Source of the DNA: Thermotoga sp. SG1 | Lineage (GTDB): Bacteria > Thermotogota > Thermotogae > Thermotogales > Thermotogaceae | Length of the DNA stretch: 64,000 nt | Assembly: GCF_002865985.1 (NCBI RefSeq) | Contig: NZ_LNDD01000003.1 | Location: 62,001 to 126,000 of the forward strand | Direction of reading: 5' to 3' | In this document: positions 30,468-39,833 of the stretch, in pieces | How positions within the stretch are numbered: the stretch's first letter is position 1 | Layout of the letters: every line of letters begins with the position of its first letter | Notes under the pieces: model-generated | Told to the model about the DNA's origin: nothing | What the model saw: only the letters and a program-made list of their open reading frames with translations | Databases searched by the model: none | Translations under genes and position numbers: made by a program

Positions 30468-31382
30468 ATGGTGCGCTACAGAAAACTCAGCGATCACCTG
30501 AAGGAAAAATACGGTGAGAGAGTTCAGAGGATAGTCATCTTCGGAGGTTTCTCCTGTCCCAACAGGGACGGGACGAAGGGAACAGGAGGGTGTATCTACT
30601 GTGATGCCACAGGGAGCGGTTTCACCACGCTCATGAAACTACCCATCAGAGAACAGGTAATCAGAATGAAGGAAAGGTACGAAAAGAGGGGAATCAGAAA
30701 GTTCATCGCTTACTTTCAGGCGTTCAGCAACACGTATGCTCCCATCGAAGAACTCAGAAAAAGGTACGAAGAAGCCCTGGTAGACGATAGCGTAGTTCAA
30801 CTCTCCGTTTCCACAAGACCCGATCTTGTTCCCGAAGAAGTGCTGGATCTTCTGGAAGAGTTCAAAAAAAGAGTAGACGTTTCTGTTGAACTGGGCCTTC
30901 AGACGGCAAATTACAGGACTTTGAAAAAGATCAACAGGGGACACACGCTTGCAGAGTTCGTGGATGCTGCTGTCAGGGTGAAGAGAAGGGGAATAGAACT
31001 TGTGGTTCACGTGATACTGAATCTGCCGTGGGACGATATGGAAGATGTGGTGGAGACAGCAAAACTTCTCTCAGCCCTCGATGTGGACGGTGTGAAGCTT
31101 CATTCGCTGTACGTGGTGGAGGGAACAAAACTTGCGGAGCTGTACAGAAGAGGGGAGATAAAGATCTGTAGCCTGGAAGAGTACGTGGAGAGGGTCATCA
31201 CATTCCTAGAGTATTTGTCTCCCAAGGTCGTCATTCACAGACTCGTTGCTGACCCGCCAAAAGAGGGAACGATATTTGGAAACTGGGGAAAGAGCAAAAT
31301 AGAGATCATCAACATGATAGAAAGAGAACTCGAAAGGAGAGATACGTATCAGGGCAAAAGGTTCGATTATCTTAACAAGTAG
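30468..31382 (+). CDS. Radical SAM protein, YhcC/TIGR01212 family
   Basis: 304 residues. The Fe-S cysteines are C30, C42 and C45 in CPNRDGTKGTGGCIYC, a C-x11-C-x2-C spacing characteristic of this family instead of Cx3Cx2C. Further radical-SAM features (STRPDLVPEEVLDLL, VSVELGLQTANYRTL, HVILNLPWD) follow. Function in the cell is not established. ATG 30468 has GGAGGG just upstream. First gene of a four-gene operon. Confidence 0.9.
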   Translation: MVRYRKLSDHLKEKYGERVQRIVIFGGFSCPNRDGTKGTGGCIYCDATGSGFTTLMKLPIREQVIRMKERYEKRGIRKFIAYFQAFSNTYAPIEELRKRYEEALVDDSVVQLSVSTRPDLVPEEVLDLLEEFKKRVDVSVELGLQTANYRTLKKINRGHTLAEFVDAAVRVKRRGIELVVHVILNLPWDDMEDVVETAKLLSALDVDGVKLHSLYVVEGTKLAELYRRGEIKICSLEEYVERVITFLEYLSPKVVIHRLVADPPKEGTIFGNWGKSKIEIINMIERELERRDTYQGKRFDYLNK

Positions 31383-32424
31383 TCTGTTTCTTCTGCTTTT
31401 CAGCTGCGTTTTTGTCCCCAGGTATACACTCTCTTTCCTCGTATGGATGGCCGCGGATAACGACCTGGAACACTACGTGGCCCAGGACCTCGAAGAGATG
31501 AGAGAAAACCCATCGTGGATAGAAGTTTTTGTGATGGTCGATTATGAGACCAATTCGGATACCTTGTATCGTGTGGAAAGTGAGACAGTACCTCTGGAAA
31601 CCTTCGATGAGATAGATTCCGGTGATCCACAGACTCTTTCTTCCTTTCTGAATGAATACCGAAGGGATGATCTTTCTTTCCTTGTGATCTGGAATCACGG
31701 TGACTGGTGGCGTGGTGAGGCTCAGACGACAACGAAGGGAGTTGCCTACGATGAAACGAACGAAGATTTTCTTTCGGTGAAAGAGATAAAGAGCGTTTTA
31801 AAAGACTCTCCTGTCACGGTACTTGGTTTCGATGCTTGCTTGATGGGAACTTTCGAGATCTTGTGGGAACTGAAAGAATGTGCAAGATACATCGTGACTT
31901 CTTCTAAGGAAATTCCGGCGGAAGGCTGGGATTACACGGCGCTGAAGGAATCAACAGGTCTTTTCTCCCTTCTTTCCAGAATCGTTCAAAAGTACCATGA
32001 AAGTTACGGAGAGAGTGTTTCTTTGAGTGTCTGGGATACCTTGAAACTGGATGATGTCATGTACTGGCTGAACAGGGTTTCCCAGTACATGATGAAAAAG
32101 CAAATATCGCCCTGGAATTTCACTGTTGAAAGAAGAAAGATAGGAGGTTTTTCCACTGAACTCATAGAACTGGGAAGATTTGCAAGAGCGCTTTCTATGT
32201 CTTCGTCTTCAGACAATACTCTTAGATATTATGGTGAAAAACTTTACGATGCCATCGTTTCTGCCAGAATCTACGGCACTCCGAAAGACAACACGGATCT
32301 TCTCCTGTACCTGCCAGAGAACATGAAAAATTCCGAGTACTGGGATGACTTTTTCGCACTGAGTGACTTCACAAAAGATAGCTTCTGGGACGATCTTCTT
32401 CTTTATTGGAGGGATAAAAATTGA
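31342..32424 (+). CDS. Clostripain-family (C11) cysteine peptidase, probable lipoprotein
   Basis: C11 peptidase with catalytic His in WNHGDWW and Cys in FDACLMG (H84 and C131 counted from ATG 31447). The family's first strand (TLSFLVWMAADNDLE) and a lipoprotein signal (basic RIRAK, hydrophobic stretch, lipobox LFSC with Cys at 31405) lie in frame upstream of that ATG. No ATG, GTG or TTG exists there; ATA 31342, two bases after AAAGGAG, gives the best signal peptide, with ATT 31366 another option. The conservative start is ATG 31447. Likely a cell-surface peptidase. Confidence 0.75.
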   Translation: MRIRAKGSIILTSSLFLLLFSCVFVPRYTLSFLVWMAADNDLEHYVAQDLEEMRENPSWIEVFVMVDYETNSDTLYRVESETVPLETFDEIDSGDPQTLSSFLNEYRRDDLSFLVIWNHGDWWRGEAQTTTKGVAYDETNEDFLSVKEIKSVLKDSPVTVLGFDACLMGTFEILWELKECARYIVTSSKEIPAEGWDYTALKESTGLFSLLSRIVQKYHESYGESVSLSVWDTLKLDDVMYWLNRVSQYMMKKQISPWNFTVERRKIGGFSTELIELGRFARALSMSSSSDNTLRYYGEKLYDAIVSARIYGTPKDNTDLLLYLPENMKNSEYWDDFFALSDFTKDSFWDDLLLYWRDKN

Positions 32425-33035
32425 GAAGAGTGAACATGAATCTTGTCTGGATCGGTGTGATCTTTTCGATTGCGAGTACCTTTTTGCTGGTAAAATATTA
32501 CGGGGAAATCCTTTCTGGAAAGCAGGGACACGTCTTTGCTCTCGCGGCACTTTTTCTCTCGATAGTTTCTTCTCTTTCTCTTTTTGTTGTCTACAGGCAG
32601 TGGGCGATTTTGCTGAACGAGAACACTTTGAACACCAAAAAATTGGCAGAAAGTTACGGCATTGATTTGAAAGGAATTCCGCTTGTTCCGAACTGGACGT
32701 ATTTTGCCTTCGTTCTCTTCTGGTTTCTTTCCTTTCTTTTTCCGGAGGTGTGGCTGTTTTCGCTTCTTCAGGTGGTGTTCTTTGTGACCTTTTTGCATTT
32801 TCTTTTCGAAGCAGCAAGGCACCTTCAGGAGGAAAAAGCACGTCTTTACCGCACACTGTTTGATGTGGAGTTCCGGCCTATCATAAAGGAAAGAAACGTC
32901 CTATCTGTTCTCTTGCTCACTTTGATCACACTTGGTGTGTACTGGCTGTATCTGATCGTTGAACTTTCAAAGGAAATCAACGAATTTCTTGATGCCGACG
33001 AGAGAACCATGAAGAATCTGGAGGTGAAACTGTGA
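32421..33035 (+). CDS. Integral membrane protein, DUF4234-like
   Basis: 204 residues with about five hydrophobic segments. The last part ([27 protein letters not shown]) resembles the DUF4234 motif. TTG 32421 overlaps the upstream stop and has GGAGGG seven bases before it. Function unknown. Confidence 0.7.
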   Translation: MRRVNMNLVWIGVIFSIASTFLLVKYYGEILSGKQGHVFALAALFLSIVSSLSLFVVYRQWAILLNENTLNTKKLAESYGIDLKGIPLVPNWTYFAFVLFWFLSFLFPEVWLFSLLQVVFFVTFLHFLFEAARHLQEEKARLYRTLFDVEFRPIIKERNVLSVLLLTLITLGVYWLYLIVELSKEINEFLDADERTMKNLEVKL

Positions 33036-33226
33036 AGGCCTGCCCGAACAAGGAAAGGAACCTTTCCTACTGCAACTGTTCCTATCCTGGCTGTCCGAGG
33101 AAGGGTATCTGCTGTGAGTGTATGCACTACCACAGACAGCACGGAGAACTTCCGGCGTGCTATTTCCCGAACGACGCAGAAAGGACCTGGGACAGGTCCA
33201 TTGAGCATTTCAAAAGAGTGGTGTAA
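33032..33226 (+). CDS. Small cysteine-rich protein, DUF6485-like
   Basis: 64 residues with eight cysteines (C4, C14, C16, C21, C27, C28, C30, C43) and several histidines, so probably binds zinc or an Fe-S cluster. The opening [29 protein letters not shown] fits the small DUF6485-type family. GTG 33032 overlaps the previous stop (GTGA) with GGAGGTG upstream. Last gene before a strong hairpin. Confidence 0.75.
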   Translation: MKACPNKERNLSYCNCSYPGCPRKGICCECMHYHRQHGELPACYFPNDAERTWDRSIEHFKRVV

Positions 33227-33229
33227 AGA

Positions 33230-33256
33230 GTGGTGTGAGGTCTTTCCTCACACCAC
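33230..33256. terminator. Hairpin terminator between convergent operons
   Basis: Perfect 11-bp stem GTGGTGTGAGG / CCTCACACCAC with loop TCTTT, then TTTTGAG on the plus strand. Its right arm encodes the last codons and stop of the minus-strand GAF protein gene. Confidence 0.75.
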
Positions 33257-34177
33257 TTTTGAGACAAGTTCGCACACTTTTTCAAGGAACAATCTGTCTT
33301 CCTCGGAAAACGGAGAAAAACTGTGTGAGTCTATATCGAGTTCTCCAACGATCTTTCCGTCTTTGAATATGGGAACTACGATCTCTGCCTTCGTTTTCGG
33401 GCTGCAGGAGAGGTAGTTCGTCTCTTTGCTGACATCCTGGACAACGAAGGTTTCTTCTCTTTCGGCAGCCTGACCGCAGATTCCAACACCGAAGGGTATT
33501 TCAACGTGTTCCGTGGGCTCTCCCACGAAAGGACCGAGTTTCAGCCTTCCATCTTCGACGAAGTAAAAGCCAACCCAGTCATAGTAAGAAACGTGGTTTC
33601 TCAAAAATCCACAGAGATCTCCAAGGGCGTCTTTTCCTCTTTCCAGGATTTTTTCGATCTCTTTCATCAATGACTCAAAGTACTCTTTCTTTCCTGGGTA
33701 ATTTCCTTTCTCTTTGCCCTTCCGAAACTCTATCACCGCCTGAAGGGTAGCGAGTGAGAGTTCTTTGAGCAGACCTTTCCTCCAGAGGGAGAAGACGTCC
33801 ACGATCACGATCTTTTCTCTCTCGCCGTCCACGACGATCCAGTCCGAGATACCAAGAAGTGACATGAGAAACACGGAGAAGTCCTCTCTTTTCAGGTCAA
33901 GAAACCCTTCTCTTTCAGAAAGTGCCTCTGCACACTCCACCTTCTTGTTTCTTGAGATGTCCAGCCATTCCCATTTGAACCGGTCGAGTTCTCTTCTTTC
34001 CGTGTTCCAGAGGATCTCTTTTATCTTTTCTTCGTCCAGTTCGAGTTTCTTCTCGTAGTTCGGTATTATCGGTCCGAACTTCTTTCTGAGTTCTTTCCAG
34101 AAGTCTATCCACTTTGTTTTGTCCCATCTCAGAATTTCAAGGCACTCTTCAGTTTTGTTCTGCACGATGCTCCTCAT
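33248..34177 (-). CDS. GAF-domain free methionine-R-sulfoxide reductase-like protein with N-terminal extension
   Basis: 309 residues. Residues 160-309 are an fRMsr-type GAF domain: IPFGVGICGQAA, VQDVSKETNYLSCSPKTKAEIVVP and GELDIDSHSFSPF. The presumed catalytic Cys258 and resolving Cys234 are present, while the third Cys of E. coli fRMsr is His224. Residues 1-155 match no family I know and double the usual length. ATG 34177 overlaps the mnmA stop (ATGA) and has GGAGGG upstream. Confidence 0.8.
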   Translation of the reverse strand: MRSIVQNKTEECLEILRWDKTKWIDFWKELRKKFGPIIPNYEKKLELDEEKIKEILWNTERRELDRFKWEWLDISRNKKVECAEALSEREGFLDLKREDFSVFLMSLLGISDWIVVDGEREKIVIVDVFSLWRKGLLKELSLATLQAVIEFRKGKEKGNYPGKKEYFESLMKEIEKILERGKDALGDLCGFLRNHVSYYDWVGFYFVEDGRLKLGPFVGEPTEHVEIPFGVGICGQAAEREETFVVQDVSKETNYLSCSPKTKAEIVVPIFKDGKIVGELDIDSHSFSPFSEEDRLFLEKVCELVSKVV

Positions 34178-35250
34178 GGGATTCCCTCCTTTATGATCGC
34201 TCCTCCAAGGAGTGTATCTTCGTCGTAGAAGGCAGCGATCTGACCCGGCGTTACCGCAAACATCTTCTTTTCAAATCGAACCTCCACTTCGGAGTTCTTC
34301 ACCCTGACGATCGCCGGTGCCTCTTCTGCCTTCTTTCTCACTCTGCAGACACATCTGAACTCTTCTGGAAGGTCAACGTGCCAGACAAGATCGGTGGCGA
34401 TCAGTCCAGAGAAGAAAACACCTTCCAGACTGGAGACCACAACGACGTTGCTTTCTGGCCTCTTCTCTTTCACGTAGAGCCTTTCACCGAACCTTTCTAT
34501 CTTCAGCCCTTTCCTCTGACCGATCGTGTAGAGTGGATAGCCTCTGTGATGTCCCACGACTTCGCCTTCTTCCGTAATCACCTTCCCTTCTGCAAGGGTT
34601 ATTCCTTCATCTTTCAGAAAGTTTTCGATGCTTCCATCCGGTATGAAACACACGTCCTGGCTTTCCTGCTTCTTTGCCACATGTATGCCGGCTTCTTCTG
34701 CGATTCTTCTGATCTCTTCCTTCGTGTAGATGCCGTTTGGAAAGAGAAGTTTCTCTATTCTCCATGGTTCTATCCTGGCAAGAAAATACGATTGATCTTT
34801 TTTCCTGTCCACTCCCTTCTTTATTACCTTTTTTCCGTACTTGTCGCTGAACTCAACGCGCGCGTAATGTCCACTCGCGAAAGCATCGAACCCTCGCGAA
34901 AGTACGTAGTCCATGAAGTATCCAAACTTCACGTACCTGTTGCAATGGACGCAGGGATTGGGGGTGAGTCCTCTGAGCAGATCTCTCTTGAAAGGCTCAA
35001 TGACCCTTTCTCTGAAGACTTCCCTCACATCGACGATTTCTATTTCCACACCCAGAGAGCGAGCGATCCTTATCGCATCGGCCGTATCTGAAGGGCTGCA
35101 ACAGACCTTCTTTTTTATCTCTTTTTTCAGGAAGAACTCGTCCTCTTTTGTTTTCATGTGGAAGGCCTTCACTTCGTGTCCTTCCTTGAGAAGAAGGTAC
35201 AGGGCAACAGCACTGTCCACACCGCCACTTAGAGCCACTCCTACTCTCAA
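34174..35250 (-). CDS. mnmA: tRNA 2-thiouridylase MnmA
   Basis: 358 residues. PP-loop ALSGGVDSA (6-14), catalytic cysteines C100 (TPNPCVHCN) and C201 (SQDVCFIPDG), and the GHYARV motif. It thiolates U34 of tRNA-Lys, Glu and Gln. TTG 35250 follows GAGGAGGTG with seven-base spacing. Operon with the GAF reductase. Confidence 0.96.
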   Translation of the reverse strand: MRVGVALSGGVDSAVALYLLLKEGHEVKAFHMKTKEDEFFLKKEIKKKVCCSPSDTADAIRIARSLGVEIEIVDVREVFRERVIEPFKRDLLRGLTPNPCVHCNRYVKFGYFMDYVLSRGFDAFASGHYARVEFSDKYGKKVIKKGVDRKKDQSYFLARIEPWRIEKLLFPNGIYTKEEIRRIAEEAGIHVAKKQESQDVCFIPDGSIENFLKDEGITLAEGKVITEEGEVVGHHRGYPLYTIGQRKGLKIERFGERLYVKEKRPESNVVVVSSLEGVFFSGLIATDLVWHVDLPEEFRCVCRVRKKAEEAPAIVRVKNSEVEVRFEKKMFAVTPGQIAAFYDEDTLLGGAIIKEGIP

Positions 35251-35330
35251 GTTCGCACCTCCTCATCTAAGATGATACCATTTCCTTTATTCGAGAAATT
35301 GGGTTAAAATAACTTGAGGAGGTGCAGAAG

Positions 35331-35861
35331 ATGAAATTCCACGGTACGACGATTCTTGTGGTGAAAAGAGATGGGAAAACTGTGATGGGTGGGGATGGAC
35401 AGGTCACGTTCGGTTCTACCGTGTTGAAGGGAAACGCAAGAAAGGTGAGAAAACTCGGTGAGGGAAGGGTGCTTGCCGGGTTTGCAGGATCTGTGGCGGA
35501 CGCCATGACGCTCTTCGATAGATTCGAAGCAAAGCTTAGAGAATGGGGAGGAAATCTAACAAAGGCAGCGGTTGAGCTCGCAAAGGACTGGAGAACAGAC
35601 AGGGTTTTGAGGAGGCTGGAGGCCCTGCTTCTGGTGGCCGATAGAGAGAACATCTTCATCATCTCTGGAAACGGCGAAGTCATTCAGCCCGATGACGATG
35701 CGGCCGCCATCGGTTCGGGAGGTCCTTACGCTCTTGCTGCCGCAAAGGCTCTGCTCAGAAACACCGATCTTTCCGCAAGAGAGATCGTGGAGAAGGCCAT
35801 GATGATAGCCGGAGAAATCTGTATCTACACGAACCAGAACATCGTGATAGAAGAAGTCTAG
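35331..35861 (+). CDS. hslV: ATP-dependent protease subunit HslV
   Basis: 176 residues. The propeptide MKFHG precedes the catalytic N-terminal Thr (TTILVV). GGDGQVTFG and [15 protein letters not shown] are typical. ATG 35331 lies seven bases after GAGGAGGTG; GTG 35322 inside the ribosome site is not the start. Forms a dodecamer with HslU. Confidence 0.97.
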   Translation: MKFHGTTILVVKRDGKTVMGGDGQVTFGSTVLKGNARKVRKLGEGRVLAGFAGSVADAMTLFDRFEAKLREWGGNLTKAAVELAKDWRTDRVLRRLEALLLVADRENIFIISGNGEVIQPDDDAAAIGSGGPYALAAAKALLRNTDLSAREIVEKAMMIAGEICIYTNQNIVIEEV

Positions 35862-35872
35862 GAGGTGTTCTT

Positions 35873-37264
35873 ATGAAGAGCTTTGATGAGATGACCCCAA
35901 AAGAAATTGTCCAGGAACTCGATAAATACATCGTCGGTCAGCAGGAGGCAAAAAAAGCGGTAGCGATCGCTGTTCGAAACAGAATAAGAAGACAAAAACT
36001 TCCCGAAGAATGGAGAAAAGAAGTCCTTCCAAAGAACATACTGATGATCGGGCCCACTGGTGTGGGAAAAACAGAGATCGCTCGAAGGCTAGCTCAACTT
36101 TCAGGTTCTCCGTTCTTGAAAGTTGAGGCAACAAGGTTCACAGAGGTTGGATACGTGGGAAAGAACGTGGACTCCATGATAAGGGACCTCGTTGAGATCA
36201 GTGTCAACATGGTGAAACAGGAGAAGATGAAAGAGGTGGAAGAGCAAGCCAAAGATCTTGTTGAGGAAAGAATTCTCGATGCCCTCGTTCCGGAATCTAA
36301 AGCTACCCCAGTGATTACAAATCCCTTTATAAATCTGATTACAGGAGGGCAGCAGCAACAGTACACACCAGAGGACAGACGAAGGTTCAGGGCGAAAAGA
36401 GAAGAGATGCGCGAAAGACTCAGAAGAGGAGAACTGGAAGACGAAGAAATAGAAGTGGAAATCGAAGAAACGGCCTCTCCCTTTATGGGAATCTTTGGAC
36501 CGGGTATGGAAGATCTGGGAATAGAGATCTCTAACATGTTCAGTGGGATGCTTCCAAAGAAAAAGAAGAAGAGAAGGATGAAGGTTTCAGAAGCAAGGAA
36601 GGTCCTTCTTCCCATGGAAGCGGAAAAACTCATCGACATGGATAAGGTGATACAGGAGGCCCTCGACAGAGCGCAGAACAGAGGTATCATATTCATAGAC
36701 GAAATAGACAAGATAGCGGGAAAGGAAAGCGCTTCGGGTCCAGACGTTTCCAGGCAGGGCGTTCAGCGGGATCTTCTTCCGATCGTGGAAGGCACCACGA
36801 TCATGACGAAGTACGGACCTGTGAGAACGGACTACATACTCTTCATAGCGGCAGGAGCCTTTCACGTTTCAAGGCCATCAGATCTCATTCCGGAGCTTCA
36901 GGGACGTTTCCCGATACGTGTAGAGCTTTCACCACTGACCGAAGAAGACTTCGTGAGAATTCTGAAAGAGCCCGAAAACGCCATCATAAAGCAGTACCAA
37001 GCGCTGCTTTCAACGGAAGGCGTTGAACTTGTCTTCACTGAAGACGGTATCAGAGAAATGGCACGCATTGCCTACCAGCTCAATCAGAGACTGGAAAACA
37101 TCGGAGCAAGGAGACTGTACACGGTTGCAGAAAAAGTCCTTGAAGAGATCTCCTTCGAAGCACCGGACATTCCAGAAAAGAGAGTGGTGATAGACGCAGA
37201 GTACGTGAGAAAAAGACTCGAAAGAATCGTCCAGGACGAAGACCTGAGTGCGTACATACTGTGA
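35873..37264 (+). CDS. hslU: ATP-dependent protease ATPase subunit HslU
   Basis: 463 residues. Walker [10 protein letters not shown] (60-68), Walker [11 protein letters not shown], an inserted I-domain (about 110-240) and C-terminal tail ending LSAYIL that docks into HslV. AGGAGG precedes ATG 35873, 11 bases after hslV. Unfolds substrates for HslV. Confidence 0.97.
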   Translation: MKSFDEMTPKEIVQELDKYIVGQQEAKKAVAIAVRNRIRRQKLPEEWRKEVLPKNILMIGPTGVGKTEIARRLAQLSGSPFLKVEATRFTEVGYVGKNVDSMIRDLVEISVNMVKQEKMKEVEEQAKDLVEERILDALVPESKATPVITNPFINLITGGQQQQYTPEDRRRFRAKREEMRERLRRGELEDEEIEVEIEETASPFMGIFGPGMEDLGIEISNMFSGMLPKKKKKRRMKVSEARKVLLPMEAEKLIDMDKVIQEALDRAQNRGIIFIDEIDKIAGKESASGPDVSRQGVQRDLLPIVEGTTIMTKYGPVRTDYILFIAAGAFHVSRPSDLIPELQGRFPIRVELSPLTEEDFVRILKEPENAIIKQYQALLSTEGVELVFTEDGIREMARIAYQLNQRLENIGARRLYTVAEKVLEEISFEAPDIPEKRVVIDAEYVRKRLERIVQDEDLSAYIL

Positions 37265-37275
37265 GGAGAGTCGTT

Positions 37276-37905
37276 ATGAGGGTGTTTTTTCTCTCATTCC
37301 TTTTGCTTCTTGCTGCAGCCTGTGCGCTGACAGGTCCAGACAGGGCGGATCTGTACGTTTATCTGTTCAACATCGGTGTTCCTGATGGCGCCACCGTCGA
37401 CCTGGAAGAAAGTTCTCTGTCGGTGAACGGAAAAGAATACAGTCTCGAATTTGTTTTGAGGGAGAAGGGATTCTACCTGACCACCGTGGACATACCTTTT
37501 GACACGAAAGATCTTCTACTCGACGTGAACGCAACGGTCGTGACAGAAGAGCAGACGATGACGGTGTCTTTCAGTGCAAATCCGGTTGTGCTGTTTCACG
37601 AGATCGGTGAATTTGAAACAACCACAATCCTTGAAGACAACACCTATCTTCTTCTTGATCTTGAAAACAAGAGGGTTTTTGCTGTCGAAGATCCTGTGAG
37701 GGTGTCTGGGGAAATCAGTCAGGAAAGAAGCGTTGTGACTTTAACATTTGACGACTACGAGATGAAGGTTCCTGTCTACAACGGAGAGTTTCTCTTCTAC
37801 CCACCAAGGCCGTTCGAAATTTACGATGTGAACGTCTTTTTCGACGATATGTCAACCTCTCTTACCTTGGAGGAGGGGAGGGACGAGTACGAGGTCACTT
37901 TCTAA
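37276..37905 (+). CDS. Hypothetical lipoprotein
   Basis: 209 residues. Lipoprotein signal MRVFFLSFLLLLAAAC with lipobox AAAC. The rest is beta-rich (VSGEISQERSVVTLTFDDYEMKVPVY) with no recognised family. ATG 37276 is five bases after GGAGAG; the GTG at 37261 overlapping the hslU stop is less likely. Follows hslU directly. Confidence 0.7.
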   Translation: MRVFFLSFLLLLAAACALTGPDRADLYVYLFNIGVPDGATVDLEESSLSVNGKEYSLEFVLREKGFYLTTVDIPFDTKDLLLDVNATVVTEEQTMTVSFSANPVVLFHEIGEFETTTILEDNTYLLLDLENKRVFAVEDPVRVSGEISQERSVVTLTFDDYEMKVPVYNGEFLFYPPRPFEIYDVNVFFDDMSTSLTLEEGRDEYEVTF

Positions 37906-37933
37906 AATAAGGCCCCAAAGAAGAAAGAGAGTT

Positions 37934-38191
37934 TTGAAGTTGAACATGGGACTTTTGACACTTTTGTTTTTCATGCTGTTTGTCTTCTTTGTGAGCTATC
38001 ACAACTATCAGGTGGCAGAAACACAGCACAACCAGCTTCTGAAAGAGTACGATGCGTTGAAAGAAAAGATCGAGGAACAAAGAAAGCTGAACGAAAGACT
38101 CTTAGAGGTGATAGAGAGTGAAACGATTCGTGGTTACGACGTCCCACAAACCGGACAGAGAACAGGTGATGAAAGCCAGGGAACTCGCTGA
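37934..38191 (+). CDS. Small membrane coiled-coil protein, DivIC/FtsB-like
   Basis: 85 residues: short N-terminus, one membrane helix (LLTLLFFMLFVFFVSYHNY), then a coiled coil (QLLKEYDALKEKIEEQRKLNERLLEVIE). This is the layout of FtsB/DivIC/FtsL divisome proteins. Start TTG 37934 is the first usual start codon; the frame upstream is open and very basic (IRPQRRKR), so the true N-terminus may be longer. The last 74 bases overlap the methyltransferase gene. Confidence 0.6.
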   Translation: MKLNMGLLTLLFFMLFVFFVSYHNYQVAETQHNQLLKEYDALKEKIEEQRKLNERLLEVIESETIRGYDVPQTGQRTGDESQGTR

Positions 38192-38882
38192 AAAACTCGG
38201 AACGATCTACGTCCCAAGGAAGCGTTTGAAGGAAGTAGAGGCGGACTTCTATTATGTGGTGGAAAAGAACAGAATTTCGATAAAATGGCCTGGTGGGGAG
38301 TTCTTCTTTCATCCTTCTTCTGCCATTCTTCGTATGAGGAACATACAAAGTGGGCAGAAGGACTACCTGATAGAGACCCTCCAGCCAGAGGGGAACGAAG
38401 TGGTTCTGGACACAACCTTCGGACTTGGAAGTGAGGCCATCCTCATGGCGGCTTTCCTTCCCGAGGGAAAGGTGATTGGTCTGGAGGGATCGATTCATAT
38501 ATACACCGTGGTGAAACACGGTATGGAGAATTTCGAAACGGATATAAAATGGCTGAAAGAGGCTTTGAAGAGGATCGAACTCTACCACGCGGATTTCAAG
38601 GAATACATCAGGGAACAACTCGACAACACCTTTGATGTGGTCTACTGCGATCCCATGTTTGAAAACCCGGTGTACGAGTCTTCCGCCATGAACCCGTTAA
38701 GACCCTTTGCGGTGTACGACACGGTGAACGAGGACGACGTGAAAGAGATGCTCAGAATCGCCAGAAAGAAGGTCATCCTGAAAAGCCATATCAAGGACTC
38801 ACTCTTCAAGAGGATCAGAGTGGATGAGTTAAAGGGTTCCAGAAAAAGCGGAGTGATGTACGGGGTGATCTACAAGCGATGA
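38118..38882 (+). CDS. SAM-dependent methyltransferase, RsmJ-like (PF04445)
   Basis: 254 residues. SAM-binding motif VVLDTTFGLGSEA and catalytic-site VVYCDPMFENP match the RsmJ (16S rRNA m2G1516)-like family, although the Firmicutes-type members are uncharacterised. The N-terminal ATTS-type segment (VVTTSHKPDREQ) is typical. GTG 38118 has AGGTGAT eight bases upstream inside the previous gene. Confidence 0.8.
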   Translation: MKRFVVTTSHKPDREQVMKARELAEKLGTIYVPRKRLKEVEADFYYVVEKNRISIKWPGGEFFFHPSSAILRMRNIQSGQKDYLIETLQPEGNEVVLDTTFGLGSEAILMAAFLPEGKVIGLEGSIHIYTVVKHGMENFETDIKWLKEALKRIELYHADFKEYIREQLDNTFDVVYCDPMFENPVYESSAMNPLRPFAVYDTVNEDDVKEMLRIARKKVILKSHIKDSLFKRIRVDELKGSRKSGVMYGVIYKR

Positions 38883-39796
38883 AGATAGCCATAGTAGGGG
38901 GCCCCACCGCCGTCGGGAAAACAGACCTCATGGTGGAAGTATGTGAGGAAATAAACGCGGAGATCGTATCGATGGACTCAAGACAGATCTATCGCTACAT
39001 GGATATAGGAACGGCCAAACCAACACCGGAGCAGAGAAAAAGGGTCCCTCATCACATGATTGACATACTGGATCCTGACGAATACTACAACGCCTTTCTT
39101 TACAGGAAGGATTCACTGAAGGCAGTGGAAGGCATTCTCAAACGTGGGAAGATACCCGTATACGTGGGTGGAACAGGGCTTTATGTGGACGCTCTTGTGA
39201 GGGGTATATTCGAGGGAGTGCCCGCGGATGAGAACATAAGAAAGGAATTGAGAGAACTCGAGAGAAGAGAACCGGGGATCCTGAGGAAGATGCTTGAGGA
39301 ATTCGACCCGGAAGCGGCAACACGGATTCACCCGAACGACCTTAAAAGAACCATCAGGGCGCTCGAAGTTTACGTGAAGACGGGAAGGAGGATATCTGAA
39401 CTTCAGAAAGAAACAAGGGGAGACGATAGATTCTTCATAATAGTACTGATGAGGGAAAGATACGATCTCTACGACAGGATAAACAAAAGGGTTGACAGGA
39501 TGATAGAGATGGGTCTTGTGGACGAGGTGAAGAAGCTCTTGAGTATGGGGTATTCAAAAGACTTGAACTCAATGAAAACGATAGGATACAAAGAAGTGAT
39601 CGAATATCTGGAAGGAAAATACGACTTCGAAAAGATGGTGCACCTCATAAAGAGAAACACAAGACACTTTGCGAGAAGGCAGATCATATGGTTTAAAAGG
39701 TATGAGAACGCCATATGGTACAATTTAACTTTCGTGAACAAAGAGGAAATTAAAAAGATCTTGAAAGATCTCATAGTGAAGAATTTTTCGGTATAA
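38879..39796 (+). CDS. miaA: tRNA dimethylallyltransferase
   Basis: 305 residues. P-loop GPTAVGKT (8-15), SMDSRQIYRYMDIGTAKP and FARRQIIWFKR near the end. It adds the isopentenyl group to A37 of tRNAs reading U-starting codons. ATG 38879 overlaps the methyltransferase stop (ATGA). The miaA-hfq-hflX order is the same as in enterobacteria. Confidence 0.96.
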   Translation: MKIAIVGGPTAVGKTDLMVEVCEEINAEIVSMDSRQIYRYMDIGTAKPTPEQRKRVPHHMIDILDPDEYYNAFLYRKDSLKAVEGILKRGKIPVYVGGTGLYVDALVRGIFEGVPADENIRKELRELERREPGILRKMLEEFDPEAATRIHPNDLKRTIRALEVYVKTGRRISELQKETRGDDRFFIIVLMRERYDLYDRINKRVDRMIEMGLVDEVKKLLSMGYSKDLNSMKTIGYKEVIEYLEGKYDFEKMVHLIKRNTRHFARRQIIWFKRYENAIWYNLTFVNKEEIKKILKDLIVKNFSV

Positions 39797-39797
39797 T
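39792..39797 (+). promoter_or_regulatory. Possible internal -10 for hfq
   Basis: TATAAT overlapping the miaA stop codon, 36 bases before the hfq start. No -35 at good spacing, so a secondary promoter at best. Confidence 0.3.
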
Positions 39798-39833
39798 CCA
39801 TATTTGAATCTCACGTTGAGGGGGGAGTTCACC

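Noticed and set aside
37261-37275. GTG 37261 as start of the lipoprotein
   Set aside because: ATG 37276 has GGAGAG at proper spacing and gives a cleaner lipoprotein signal.
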